From NCBI GenBank assembly GCA_963698775.1, contig CAVOSE010000054.1:5139-69138 (forward strand): a stretch of 64,000 bases of DNA. Reading direction: 5' to 3'. The notes beneath the pieces were generated by a model that did not search any database, was not told the origin of the DNA, and worked only from the letters and a program-made list of their open reading frames with translations. A program made the translations under genes and the position numbers. The first letter of the stretch is position 1, and every line of letters starts with the position of its first letter. Shown in pieces: positions 1 to 9,399 of this stretch. Source of the DNA: Thiohalocapsa sp963698775. GTDB taxonomy: Bacteria; Pseudomonadota; Gammaproteobacteria; Chromatiales; Chromatiaceae.

Positions 1-786
1 GAGCTGGTGCGTACCGCGTGGGCGTCCGCATCCACCTTCCGCGCAAGCGACATGCGCGGTGGTGCCAATGGCGCGCGCATTCGCTTGGCGCCGCAGAAGG
101 ACTGGCCGGCCAATGATCCGGCGGATCTGGCAAGGGTGCTGCAGACGCTGGAGGAAATCCAAACGACCTTCAACAACGGCGCGTCCGGCGGCAAGCAGGT
201 CTCACTCGCCGACTTGATCGTCCTTGGCGGCGCCGCGGCCATCGAGCTGGCGGCCAAGGATGCCGGCTATGACGTGGAGGTTCCGTTCGCGCCCGGGCGC
301 ACGGATGCAACGCAAGAACAGACCGATGTCGTGTCCTTTGCCGTCCTCGAACCGACGGCCGATGGCTTCCGCAACTACTATGCGGGCGGTAACCGGCTGT
401 CGCCGGTCGACACGTTGGTGGACCGTGCGGACCTGCTGGGACTGTCGGTGCCTGAGATGACGGCACTGGTGGGCGGGATGCGCGCCATGGGAGCCAACAG
501 CCGTGGCACCAAGCGCGGTGTGCTCGCCGATCGCCCCGGCCCGCTCAGCAATGACTTCTTCGTCAACCTGCTTGACACAGGTACCGTTTGGTCGCCGTCG
601 GCGGACGACGCCGGCATTTATGAGGGGCGCGACCGCGCGACTGGCGAGCTGAAATGGACGGCGACGCCGGTAGACCTGATCTTCGGCTCTAACGCCGAGC
701 TACGTGCCATCGCCGAGGTCTATGCGTCCGCGGATGGCGGCGAGGAGTTTGTCCGGGACTTCGTCGCGGCATGGACCAGGTCATGA
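1..786 (+). CDS. katG: Catalase-peroxidase KatG, C-terminal part
   Basis: This is the C-terminal domain of the bifunctional haem catalase-peroxidase that removes H2O2. The reading frame is open from the window edge, so the N-terminal domain with the haem-binding residues lies outside. The segments RTAWASASTFRASDMRGGAN and IRLAPQKDWPAND are typical of the KatG C-terminal half. The last codons are odd. The frame closes as AAWTRS at 786, but one base of frame change near 776-780 would continue with VMMADRFDLKQG and stop at 818. That matches the usual KatG tail, so about 12 terminal residues are lost through a probable one-base deletion. The tail is not catalytic, so activity may survive, and a base-call error is equally possible. 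The family assignment is secure. Confidence 0.93.
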   Translation, partial: ELVRTAWASASTFRASDMRGGANGARIRLAPQKDWPANDPADLARVLQTLEEIQTTFNNGASGGKQVSLADLIVLGGAAAIELAAKDAGYDVEVPFAPGRTDATQEQTDVVSFAVLEPTADGFRNYYAGGNRLSPVDTLVDRADLLGLSVPEMTALVGGMRAMGANSRGTKRGVLADRPGPLSNDFFVNLLDTGTVWSPSADDAGIYEGRDRATGELKWTATPVDLIFGSNAELRAIAEVYASADGGEEFVRDFVAAWTRS

Positions 787-901
787 TGGCCGACCGCTTC
801 GACCTAAAGCAGGGATAGGCAACAGCCGCTCGGGCCGTGGTTGGCATCAGCCCGGCCCGAGCACTCGGATTGCGGGCAACGCCGAACCGGGCCACAACCG
901 T

Positions 902-907
902 TACAAT
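902..907 (+). promoter_or_regulatory. Candidate -10 box for uvrD
   Basis: TACAAT lies 7 bases upstream of the uvrD ATG, and no Shine-Dalgarno sequence is visible. If it is used, the transcript would start at or next to the start codon and be leaderless. No convincing -35 box is seen, so this is weak. Confidence 0.25.
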
Positions 908-914
908 CGGCCGC

Positions 915-3095
915 ATGGACGTATCCCACATTCTCGACTCTCTGAACGAACCCCAGCGCGAGGCCGTGACCGCCGAGGCGGGCAATCGGCTGGTGCTGGC
1001 CGGCGCCGGCTCCGGCAAGACCCGCGTGCTGGTACACCGCATTGCCTGGCTCATCCAGGTACAGCAAGTCCGCCCCTGGGGGCTGTTGGCGGTGACCTTT
1101 ACCAACAAGGCCGCTCGGGAGATGAAGACCCGCATCGAGGAGATGCTCAGCGAACCCGTCGGCGGCATGTGGGTGGGCACATTTCATGGTCTCGCGCACC
1201 GGTTCTTGCGTGCGCACTGGAAGGACGCACGACTGCCGCAGCAGTTTCAGATCCTCGACTCCGACGACCAGTTCCGCATGATCAAGCGTCTGCTGAAGAC
1301 CTTGGAACTGGACGAGGCACGTTGGCCGCCGCGGCAGGTGCAGGGCTTTATCAACAAGCAGAAGGACGAGGGCCGCCGCCCCAACCACCTCGACAGCGGT
1401 GGCGACTTCTACCAGCAAAAGATGATCGAGCTCTACCGCGAGTATCAGCAGGGCTGCGAGCGCGGCGGCGCGGTGGATTTCGCCGAGCTGCTGCTGCGCG
1501 CCCACGAGGTGCTGCGCGATCGGCCGGATGTGCTGCACCATTATCGCGAGCGCTTTCAATACATCCTGGTGGACGAGTTCCAGGACACCAACGCCATCCA
1601 GTACGCCTGGCTGCGGCTGCTGGCCGGGGACGACGACAACCTGTTCCTAGTCGGCGACGACGACCAGTCCATCTATGGCTGGCGCGGGGCGCGGGTCGAA
1701 AACATCCAGAGCTTTCAGCGTGACTATCCCAATACGCAGGTGGTGCGCCTGGAGCAGAACTACCGCTCCACCGGCAACATCCTCGCCGCCGCCAACGCCC
1801 TGATCGAGCACAATCCCAGCCGCCTGGGCAAGAATCTGTGGACCGACGACGGCGCCGGCGAGCCGATACGCCGCTATGCCGCCTTCAACGAGGTGGACGA
1901 GGCGCGCTTCGTCGTCGAGCGCATTCGCCGCTATTGCGAGGACGAGGGCATGCGCCGTTCCGACTGCGCCATCCTCTACCGCACCACCGCGCAGTCGCGG
2001 CTGTTCGAGGAATCGCTGATCCAGGCCGCGATTCCCTACAGGGTTTACGGTGGGCAGCGCTTCTTCGAGCGCATCGAGATCAAAGACACGTTGGCCTATT
2101 TGCGGCTGCTGGCGAACCCGCACGACGACGGCGCGTTCGAGCGCATCGTCAACATCCCGGCCCGCGGCATCGGTCCGCGCACCGTCGATGCGCTGCGTAC
2201 TCGGGCGCGTGCCGACGACAGCTCGCTGTGGCAGGCGGCCCAGCATGCGGTCGCGACCGCGCTGTTACCGGCGCGGGCCACCGGCGCGTTGCGTCAGTTT
2301 CTTGACCTGATCGGCGGCCTGGGGGAACCGGGTGACGATAGCGAGCTGCCGGCACTGTTCCAGGACGTGATCGAGGCCAGCGGCCTGCCGGCCCATTACC
2401 AGAAGGACAAGGACGGCAAGGGCGTCGACCGGCTGGAGAACCTGGAGCAGTTGGTGGAGGCAGCCCGGCGCTTTACCGCCGAGGCCAGCGACGACGACGG
2501 CGACCTGTTGGCCAGCTTCCTGGCCCACGCCGCGCTGGAGGCCGGCGAGGCGCAGGCCGACGGCTCCGTCGACAGCGTGCAGTTGATGACCCTGCACAGT
2601 GCCAAGGGCCTCGAGTTTGATATCGTCTTCATCACCGGCATTGAGGAGGGCCTGTTCCCGCACAGCATGTCCGCCGATGATCCGGCCCGCCTGGAAGAGG
2701 AGCGCCGGCTCTGCTATGTCGGTATGACCCGCGCCCGCGAACAGCTCTATCTGACCCATGCCGAGTCGCGACGCCTGCATGGCCGCGAGGAATATCCGAT
2801 GCCGTCGCGCTTCCTGCGAGAGGTGCCGCCGGAGCTGCTGGAAGAGGTACGTGGCGGCGGCATCGCGCGGCGCGGCGGGGCATCCCGCCCGACCACCGGC
2901 GCCGGCCTCAGCGGTGGCGCGGCTGCCGGCGGCTTCCAGCTCGGCCAGCAGGTGGTGCATCCCAAATTCGGCCACGGCGTGGTGCTGAACAGCGAGGGGT
3001 CCGGCGCCGGTGCACGCATCCAGGTCAATTTCGAGGCAGTCGGTGCCAAGTGGTTGGTGTTGGCCTACGCTCGTCTTGAGGCAGCGGGCCGCTGA
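915..3095 (+). CDS. uvrD: UvrD/Rep-type superfamily 1A DNA helicase (DNA helicase II)
   Basis: This 726-residue ATP-dependent 3'-5' helicase serves nucleotide excision and mismatch repair. Walker A (AGAGSGKTR) is at about residues 29-37, the DEFQDT Walker B at about 219-224, the QSIYGWRGA motif follows, and the C-terminal helicase motifs LMTLHSAKGLEFD and VGMTRAREQLYL are intact. The C-terminus ends in the Tudor-like segment (GQQVVHPKFGHGVV) that binds RNA polymerase in UvrD/PcrA. Length is normal for UvrD. The start MDVSHILDSLN is chosen because it aligns with family N-termini; an upstream in-frame extension from 837 looks non-coding. Overlapping long frames on both strands are shadows. A dispersed repeat begins two bases after the stop codon. 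Confidence 0.96.
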   Translation: MDVSHILDSLNEPQREAVTAEAGNRLVLAGAGSGKTRVLVHRIAWLIQVQQVRPWGLLAVTFTNKAAREMKTRIEEMLSEPVGGMWVGTFHGLAHRFLRAHWKDARLPQQFQILDSDDQFRMIKRLLKTLELDEARWPPRQVQGFINKQKDEGRRPNHLDSGGDFYQQKMIELYREYQQGCERGGAVDFAELLLRAHEVLRDRPDVLHHYRERFQYILVDEFQDTNAIQYAWLRLLAGDDDNLFLVGDDDQSIYGWRGARVENIQSFQRDYPNTQVVRLEQNYRSTGNILAAANALIEHNPSRLGKNLWTDDGAGEPIRRYAAFNEVDEARFVVERIRRYCEDEGMRRSDCAILYRTTAQSRLFEESLIQAAIPYRVYGGQRFFERIEIKDTLAYLRLLANPHDDGAFERIVNIPARGIGPRTVDALRTRARADDSSLWQAAQHAVATALLPARATGALRQFLDLIGGLGEPGDDSELPALFQDVIEASGLPAHYQKDKDGKGVDRLENLEQLVEAARRFTAEASDDDGDLLASFLAHAALEAGEAQADGSVDSVQLMTLHSAKGLEFDIVFITGIEEGLFPHSMSADDPARLEEERRLCYVGMTRAREQLYLTHAESRRLHGREEYPMPSRFLREVPPELLEEVRGGGIARRGGASRPTTGAGLSGGAAAGGFQLGQQVVHPKFGHGVVLNSEGSGAGARIQVNFEAVGAKWLVLAYARLEAAGR

Positions 3096-3097
3096 GT

Positions 3098-3222
3098 GAA
3101 CTACGAAACACGCGAAAAGCGCGAAAAATTATAGAGATACAGCGGAGATTCTGCTTACTTTTGGGTATTTTGCGCATTTCGTAGTTTCATTCTGTCCGCG
3201 GTGACGTTCATGTTGTTTCTGA
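3098..3222. repeat. Dispersed palindromic (MITE-like) repeat, copy 1
   Basis: An element of about 125 bp starts just after the uvrD stop. Its left end (AACTACGAAACACGCGAAA) is roughly the inverted complement of the right part (ATTTTGCGCATTTCGTAGTT), so the transcript can fold. A second copy lies in the same orientation at 33434-33557, and both run on into a shared tail beginning GTCCGCGGTGA. There is no coding capacity, so it behaves like a small non-autonomous element or REP-type sequence. Confidence 0.75.
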
Positions 3223-3426
3223 ATTGTCCCTAAGGGGCGAGCGCTTGTACGCACTACGCGGCTTCCGGCTGACGCGCTTGCTCAATGGCGCCGCGGCGTG
3301 GATCATCGCACTGCCGCGTCGCCACTGAGCACGTCGGCCAATCCGTCGATCCGCGAGGGTCCGGTCCTAAGCGACGGTCATCCAAGACACGCGGACCGGG
3401 ATCGCCATCACAACGAGGAGCACAAC

Positions 3427-4509
3427 ATGCAACGCCGAGCCTTTCTGACCAGCGCCGGAGCCGCGACCGTGGCCATGGGCGCGGGCATCAAGACCGCCCA
3501 CGCCAAGCCCGAGCACAAGTGGAAGATGGTCACGACCTGGCCGAAGAACTTTCCGGGCCTGGGCACCGGCGCAAACAAGCTGGCCGAGTTGATCGGCGAG
3601 ATGAGCGGCGGGCGCATCGAGGTCAAGGTGTATGGCGCCAAGGAACTCGTGCCTGCCTTCGAGGTGTTCGACGCCGTCTCCCAGGGCACCGCCGAGATCG
3701 GCCATGGCGCCGCCTATTACTGGAAGGGCAAGAGTGAGGCCGCGCAGTTCTTCTCGACGGTGCCGTTCGGTCTGACGGCACAGGAGATGAATGGCTGGCT
3801 CTACTATGGGGGCGGGCTAGAGCTGTGGACCGAGCTGTACGCTCAGTTCGGCCTGGTGCCCGCACCGGCGGGCAACACCGGGGTACAGATGGGCGGCTGG
3901 TTCAATAAGGAGATCAACTCCGTCAACGATCTCTCGGGCCTTAAGATGCGCATCCCCGGCCTCGGCGGCGAGGTACTCAAGCGCGCCGGCGGCACGCCCG
4001 TCAATCTGCCCGGCGGCGAGTTGTTCACGTCGCTGCAATCCGGCGCTATCGACGCCACCGAGTGGGTCGGTCCGTACAACGATCTGGCCTTCGGCCTGTA
4101 CAAGGCGGCCAAATACTATTACTACCCCGGCTGGCACGAGCCCGGTACGACGCTGGAGGCGATGGTCAACAAGCAGGTCTTCGATGCACTACCCAAGGAC
4201 CTACAGTCCATCGTGCTGAACGCCTGCAAGGTGGTCAATCAGGACATGCTGGCCGAGTACACCGCGCGCAATCCCGCCGCATTGCAGACGCTACTCACCG
4301 AGCACAATGTCGACCTGCGCAAGTATCCCGACGACGTACTGATCAAGCTGCGCGAGTTGTCCAAAGAGGTCGTTGCCGAGATTGCAGAAAAGGACGCCTT
4401 CTCGAAAAAGACCTATGCGTCGTACCAGAAATTCCTGACCCAGGCCAAGGAATGGAGCGCCATCTCCGAGCTGGCCTACCTGCAGGCGCGGGATGAGCTC
4501 GGGGCCTAA
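3427..4509 (+). CDS. TRAP transporter substrate-binding protein (DctP/TakP-like)
   Basis: This 360-residue periplasmic solute receptor belongs to the TRAP (tripartite ATP-independent) family, which typically binds organic or keto acids. The start at 3427 follows a good ribosome site (GAGGAG) and gives a twin-arginine-type leader (MQRRAFLTSAGAA...AHA). The mature part begins EHKWKMVTTWPKNFPGL and has the family's ligand-arginine region LSGLKMRIPGLGGEV, then GGELFTSLQSGAIDATEWVG, as in TakP-like receptors of 2-oxo acids. No membrane subunits (DctQ/DctM) are adjacent, so it is an orphan here. The downstream hemW start overlaps its last 17 bases. The exact ligand cannot be read from the sequence. 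Confidence 0.9.
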   Translation: MQRRAFLTSAGAATVAMGAGIKTAHAKPEHKWKMVTTWPKNFPGLGTGANKLAELIGEMSGGRIEVKVYGAKELVPAFEVFDAVSQGTAEIGHGAAYYWKGKSEAAQFFSTVPFGLTAQEMNGWLYYGGGLELWTELYAQFGLVPAPAGNTGVQMGGWFNKEINSVNDLSGLKMRIPGLGGEVLKRAGGTPVNLPGGELFTSLQSGAIDATEWVGPYNDLAFGLYKAAKYYYYPGWHEPGTTLEAMVNKQVFDALPKDLQSIVLNACKVVNQDMLAEYTARNPAALQTLLTEHNVDLRKYPDDVLIKLRELSKEVVAEIAEKDAFSKKTYASYQKFLTQAKEWSAISELAYLQARDELGA

Positions 4510-5746
4510 GCCGGACTCCGATCTGAACCCCAACCAGCAACCAGGCTCGGACACAACGCACCGGCAGGCGGGTCCCGGTCGCGATTTCGCGGCCGGGCCG
4601 CCGGAGCTGACGCTCTACGTGCACCTGCCCTGGTGCGTGCGCAAATGCCCGTACTGCGATTTCAACTCCCATGCGCTCCGGGATGGGCCGCCCGAGCGGC
4701 GCTATATCGATGCGCTGCTGGCAGACCTGGATGCCCAACTTGCACCGGGCATCGACGACCGGCCGCTGCGGTCGGTCTTCATCGGCGGCGGCACCCCGAG
4801 CCTCTTCTCCGGCGCGGCAATCCACGCGCTCCTCGATGGGGTGCGGGCGCGCTGTCGGCTGGCGGCGGATGTCGAGATCACGCTGGAGGCCAATCCGGGC
4901 ACCGTCGATGCGGGTCATTTCGACGAGTACCTGCGTGCCGGCGTGAATCGGCTCTCCATCGGCGTGCAGTCCCTATCTGCCCCGCACCTGGTCGCGCTGG
5001 GCCGCATTCACGACCCGCAACAGGCGCTGGCCGCCTACAGCACCGCGCGCCGGGCCGGCTGCGACAACGTCAATCTGGACATGATGTTCGGACTGCCCGG
5101 GCAAACCATGGCGCAGGCGCGCGAGGACGTCGAGCGCCTGATCGACCTGCACCCTGAGCATCTGTCCTACTACCAGTTGACGCTGGAGCCGAACACCGCC
5201 TTCGCCCAGTCCCCGCCCACCGTTGCCGACGATGACGAACTCTGCGACATGCAGGATCAGGGCATCGCGTTGCTGGCAGCGGGCGGCTATCAACGCTACG
5301 AGATCTCGGCCTATGCGCGCGAGCAGCGGCACTGTCGGCACAACCTGAATTACTGGCGCTTCGGCGACTACATCGGCATCGGCGCTGGCGCCCATGGCAA
5401 GCTCACTCACGTGGCAGGGGGGGCGCTCGGCGGCCAGGTAGAGCGGCGTGCCTGCCGCCGACACCCGGATGCCTATATGACTGGCGCCGACCGACTCAGC
5501 AGCCGGCGCTGGCTGACCAACGAAGATCTGATCCTGGAGTTTGCGCTGAACGCATTTCGGCTGGTCGACGGCGTCGAAGCGTCGCTGTTCCAGCGCCAGA
5601 CCGGCCTAGGGTTGGCGCAAATCGAGCCGGTGTTGGCGCGCGCGCGACGAGATGGCTTGCTGAACCCTCGACAGGATCGGTTGTGCCCGAGCGTCCATGG
5701 ACTTCGGTTCTTGAACGATCTCGTTGCCCGCTTCGAAAAAGACTAA
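4493..5746 (+). CDS. hemW: Radical SAM haem chaperone HemW (HemN-like)
   Basis: This 417-residue radical SAM protein binds a [4Fe-4S] cluster through C48-x3-C52-x2-C55 (WCVRKCPYCDF). HemW proteins bind haem and pass it to respiratory enzymes. They were long annotated as oxygen-independent coproporphyrinogen oxidases but lack that activity. Family features are IGGGTPSLFSG, LTLEAN-like and GVQSLSAPHL segments, DNVNLDMMFGLPGQT and the C-terminal HemN_C region. The ATG at 4493 overlaps the TRAP gene by 17 bases. The first 38 residues are rich in P, D and Q and not conserved in type, and no other ATG occurs before the conserved core, so the true start could be a GTG or TTG further in. Confidence 0.9.
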   Translation: MSSGPKPDSDLNPNQQPGSDTTHRQAGPGRDFAAGPPELTLYVHLPWCVRKCPYCDFNSHALRDGPPERRYIDALLADLDAQLAPGIDDRPLRSVFIGGGTPSLFSGAAIHALLDGVRARCRLAADVEITLEANPGTVDAGHFDEYLRAGVNRLSIGVQSLSAPHLVALGRIHDPQQALAAYSTARRAGCDNVNLDMMFGLPGQTMAQAREDVERLIDLHPEHLSYYQLTLEPNTAFAQSPPTVADDDELCDMQDQGIALLAAGGYQRYEISAYAREQRHCRHNLNYWRFGDYIGIGAGAHGKLTHVAGGALGGQVERRACRRHPDAYMTGADRLSSRRWLTNEDLILEFALNAFRLVDGVEASLFQRQTGLGLAQIEPVLARARRDGLLNPRQDRLCPSVHGLRFLNDLVARFEKD

Positions 5747-5874
5747 ACGACGGCTCGACAGCAACCGGGGCGCTTGCAGGTCGGGGCAGGATGTAATAAA
5801 CGCTTCATCTTTTGGGGTGGTGCCGTGCCCTGAACCTTAGCGAACCTTTACCCGACATCGGCGATCAAGTCTGA

Positions 5875-8421
5875 CTACGCCGCCCAGCGCAGGTGGTTGA
5901 TCGCAAGGTCCAGCGTGAGGTCGAAGAACTTGTCCCGCTTCTCGATGAACAGATCCTTGTCGTAGCCCTCTTCGGGCAGGTACTCGTCCAGCACCGCGCC
6001 GACCTCATCGCGCACCTTCAGTCGGGTCTGGCTGTCCTTGTACCAGTCCTGCACCAAGACCTTCGGTGACTCCTCGGTCAGGCGCTGGAGCAAGGCCTTG
6101 GCGGCAAGGCGGACCCTCGGCTCATCGGCCTTGGAGAGCTTGTCCCGTCTGAGTAGGTCGTAGATCTCCAACTCGTCCTCGGTGAGGCCGAGGCGAATGT
6201 GGCGATCTTCCTCCTCCCGCAACTGTTGCGCGTAGGCGAGCAGCTCCTCGAAGTCGGCATCCACCGTGTTGCTGCCGGCGTTGTAGGTATCGATGATCTG
6301 CTGCCACCGTTCGGCGAAATCCCGCCGTGTGCTGTTCTGCGCCATCATCTGGGCGAGCTTCTTCTCCAGGAAGGCCCGCAGGTCCGCGATCTCGATGCGC
6401 GGGTAGGTCACCGCCTTGAAGTCTTCCTTGAGCTTGTCGAAGTCGATCTTGCTGAGATCCCAGCTCATGCCCTTTTGGAGGATTCGGTAGGTTTCCTGCG
6501 CCTCCTTCACCTGGCCGAAGCCGTCCTCGACCACCACGCTCTCATCGAGCAGGTCGTTGATCTTCCGCACCGCGGTGTCCAGGTCCTGCTGCCCGACGAT
6601 GCTGTCGATCACGCCCCGCAGGTACTGAAACGCCGCCACCGGCCGCACGACGGGTTTGCCGAGTACCTCTGGCTTACAGGCCTCGTACAGGCCGGTGATG
6701 GTGTTGGAGTAGACCCGGTAGACCTTGCGCAGGTCATCCTTGGCGAGCAGCGTGTCGGCCCAGCCGGCGAACAGGCCGACCTTACTGAACACGTCATCAC
6801 CGCTCAGGGCTTGATCGATGTCGATCTCCTGCTCGGCGCAGAACACCTTGCCTTGGGCAACCGCGGCCTCCAGCAGGCCGAACAGTTCCTCCTTGTCCCT
6901 GATGGGCGGCTCGTCGTCGTCGCCCTGGCCGTAGTCCTTCACGGCCTTCTTCAGGCGGCCCAGCACGCCGTAGTAATCCACGACCTCGCCGCTGGTCTTG
7001 TCGATGCCGTTGATCTTGTGGGAGCTGACCCGGTTCGCCCGCGCAATGGTCTGCATCAGGCTGTGGTCCTTCTGCGGCTTGTCCAGGTACAGGGTCGAGA
7101 CCGTCGGCGCATCGAAGCCCGTCAGCCACATGGCGCAGACGAAGACCAGCCGCAGCGGATCATCGGGGTCCTTGAAACGATACTCCAGGTCATGCCCCTA
7201 GGCGTCGACTTCCTCTAGGCGCTTGCGGTGCGGGCGAATATCCAGGCCCTTGTCGTCGAACTTCTGTTCCTCGCCGGCCTCCTCCGTGATGACGACGGCC
7301 ATCTTCACCTTGCGCATGGTCTCGACGATGCGCTTCAGGCGCCGTTTCTCCAGCTCGTCCTGCGTCGATTTGATGCGGCCGCGCAGCTTCTTCAGGTCTT
7401 CTTTCCAGATGCGCTGCACCTTGTCGTACATCTTCACCGCCGTGAACTTGTCCACGGTGATCACCATGGCCTTGCCGAGATAGCCCCGGCGCGGAAAGTG
7501 CTCGACGATGTCCGCGGCGATGGTCTCCAGCCGGTCGTCCCGCACGATCACCGACAGCTCGCTGGCGAAGCGCTTCTCCAGCGCCTCCTGCTGGGTCTCG
7601 TCCAGGTTTTCGTCTTCGAGGATCTCGTTCTCGACGTAATCCAGCAACCTTGCCTTGGCGCAGACGCCGGCCAGAAAGCGCTCGACGCTCGTGCCCTGTT
7701 CCCGAATCTCCGCGCGCCGGATCTTTTCCTTTTCATCGTCCGGGCGTAACCAGTGGAAAAAGTGTTCCCACTCGGCGGTCATGCTACCGAAACGGGTCTC
7801 GATGCCGTTGGAGAGCGCGCACAGCACATTGGGCAGGAACAGCTGCGGAATGTAGTGCTTGTAGTTGGTCAGGTTGTCATCGAAGGCCGTGCGCAGCTTG
7901 ATGTTGGAGTTCTTCAGCTCGATGAACAGCAGCGGCAGGCCATTCACATAGGGCAGCACGTCCGGGCGGCGGAAACCGGCCTTGGCGGTCGAGCCCGTGC
8001 TCTGAATCCATAGCTGGCTGACGGCGAGGAAGTGGTTCTTGCTCGGGTCGTTGAAGTCGATCACCCGCACGCGTTCCCACCGGGTGCGGCCCTTGGCGTC
8101 CTTGAACTTGACCCGCACGCCGTCGCGGATCAGCCCGTCCAATTCCCGATTGGCCGCGACCATGGACAGGGCCTTGCGGTGGTCGGCGAGCCGCGACACC
8201 GCAGCGATGATGCTCTTCTCTGGGATCGACGGATTGAGGCCAGCCAGCGCCGCCTTCATGTGCCCCGGCAGGATCACATCCCGCTTGTCGGTGCGCCCGG
8301 TGCCGTCGTTGAGGTCCGCCGGATCATCGGTGAAGGCGTTGTGGGCGTCGTACCCATGCACGAACTGCAAGCGTTGCAGCAGGGCCTGTTCGATCTCGTC
8401 CTCTGAGATGACATTCGGCAT
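5875..8421 (-). pseudogene. hsdR: Type I restriction enzyme subunit R, internally deleted and with a nonsense codon
   Basis: HsdR supplies the endonuclease and the DNA-translocating motor of a type I restriction enzyme. The N-terminal nuclease domain is present (PD at about 153-154, ELK at about 168-170). After LLDYVENE (about residue 266, near base 7623) the protein jumps directly to ILEDENLDETQQEA, which lies after the first RecA-like motor domain in relatives. Walker A, the DEAD-type box and motif III are absent, a loss of roughly 300 residues. The second motor domain (GKAMVITVDKFTAV, QTIARANRVS) and the C-terminal helical region remain. In addition TAG at 7198-7200 interrupts the same frame before GHDLEYRFKDPDDP, probably from CAG. 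It cannot work as a restriction motor. Confidence 0.9.
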
Positions 8422-8480
8422 GGGTTACTTCTTCCGGAAGTAGATGAGCATTGGAGCGGATAGCCGCGGGTCCTGTCCCG

Positions 8481-8723
8481 TCACGGCTCGAACCTGTCAT
8501 CCCGGTCGCGGTAATCCCGGTCCGCCTCGTCGCCGATATCCGCCAGCATGCCACGGGCCGCTTGCAGGCTCTGGCTCGGGATCAGCTCGATGATGTTTCC
8601 CCGCTGCACCAGCACTAACTGCTGCCCGGACTGGAGTTGCAGACTGTCGCGGATCACCTTCGGAATCGAGAGCTGGAACTTGCTGGAAAGCTTGGCCTGA
8701 ATCGTCGGTTTTACTCGTTCCGT
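8481..8723 (-). CDS. AbrB/MazE/SpoVT-fold antitoxin-like regulator with a non-standard start
   Basis: The minus strand encodes a frame of 80 residues containing QAKLSSKFQLSIPKVIRDSL, the swapped-hairpin AbrB DNA-binding fold of VapB/MazE-type antitoxins, and an acidic tail (DADRDYRDRDDRFEP-like) that would bind a toxin. No ATG, GTG or TTG precedes the conserved core. The frame opens after TAA at 8724-8726 with ACG GAA CGA GTA AAA, so an ATG start may have mutated to ACG, or ACG or ATT may be used weakly. No PIN toxin follows, and hsdR begins 59 bases downstream. This may be an orphan or silent antitoxin. Confidence 0.6.
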   Translation of the reverse strand, partial: TERVKPTIQAKLSSKFQLSIPKVIRDSLQLQSGQQLVLVQRGNIIELIPSQSLQAARGMLADIGDEADRDYRDRDDRFEP

Positions 8724-8760
8724 TTAGATGCCTAAATCGAAAAGCAAACGAGCGGACGGC

Positions 8761-8967
8761 TCAAACGGGCGCGCCGGCGTTGCGAAGGGCCATCGCTCGG
8801 GCGTCGAGCGCTTCCAACGAGGCCTCCTCGGGCAGGGATTGGCGCCACTCGGTGTAGTCGAAGGGCTCGCGCTGGATCAACGCGATAAAGCGCTCGGCCT
8901 CCACGTCGCCAAGGGCCTCGGCGAGGGCGAGCAGACCGCGGCTTCGAATCTCGGTGTCGGTGATCAT
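8761..8967 (-). CDS. Small protein of a PIN-toxin module (putative antitoxin partner)
   Basis: The 68-residue product starts MITDTEIRSRGLLALAEALG and contains VEAERFIALIQREPFDYTEW. As I recall, short proteins of this type are encoded beside PIN-domain genes in many bacteria and probably act as the antitoxin or an accessory factor. Its ATG overlaps the stop codon of the PIN fragment (8964-8967, ATGA), so the two were translationally coupled. The reading frame is intact although its partner is broken. Function is inferred from context only. Confidence 0.6.
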   Translation of the reverse strand: MITDTEIRSRGLLALAEALGDVEAERFIALIQREPFDYTEWRQSLPEEASLEALDARAMALRNAGAPV

Positions 8968-9275
8968 GGCGACATCTCCTGAATGAGCTGAATAGGGTCC
9001 AGGATGCGGACGGTTTCAATCTGGCCTGAGCGGTTGAGGATACCCTTGTCCGTGGTCAGAAAGGCATCGCATCGGGCCTCGATGGCGCAGGCGACGTGCA
9101 GGGCATCAAGCTGCTTCAGGCCGACCGATAGCAGATCCTTGCCCCGAGCCAGTATCGCCAGCGAGGACGAGCTTCGAATTCGATGGCTCGCATGGGTGGA
9201 AATCCTGGACGTTGTCGGCGTAGGGCGCGAGGGTTGGCAAACCACCGTGCATCGCCCTCGGTCCCGCGCGCCAGC
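8964..9275 (-). pseudogene. PIN-domain toxin remnant, 5' part lost and frame-shifted
   Basis: The 3' half of a PIN (VapC-like) RNase toxin is readable: GLKQLDALHVACAIEARCD followed by FLTTDKGILNR carries the conserved acidic residues of the C-terminal half of the fold. Upstream of about 9180 the homology changes frame (ANPRALRRQRPGF in another frame), and the N-terminal catalytic aspartate region is missing. A repeat sequence at about 9250-9398 replaces it. The first five codons of a different toxin gene (MKLLL, ATG at 9401-9403) precede that repeat. The result is a chimera of two toxin-antitoxin modules and not a working toxin. Confidence 0.65.
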
Positions 9276-9398
9276 GCGGGAATGCAGTCCGGACGCTCCA
9301 GCATCCCGTCAGCCGGAGGCGACGCTGGAGCGTGGGAGGCAGGGTAGACTAGGTTTCCAAGCGGAGCTTGGCAACTAGCCGGACCAGTCAGCAGCAGC
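9250..9398. repeat. Intergenic-type repeat inserted in toxin remnants
   Basis: About 150 bp contain inverted copies of a CGCTCCAGC/GCTGGAGCG core (GGACGCTCCAGCATCCCG against GACGCTGGAGCGTGGGA) and CGCGCGCCAGCGCG. A related GGCTGGAGCGTCCGCACC stretch occurs at about 42800. It sits exactly between codon 5 of a toxin start and the remains of a PIN gene, so it looks inserted or recombined. It is not coding. Confidence 0.5.
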
Positions 9399-9399
9399 T

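Noticed and set aside
6199..7218. A 339-codon plus-strand frame
   Set aside because: It is opposite the hsdR pseudogene and shows a shadow pattern.
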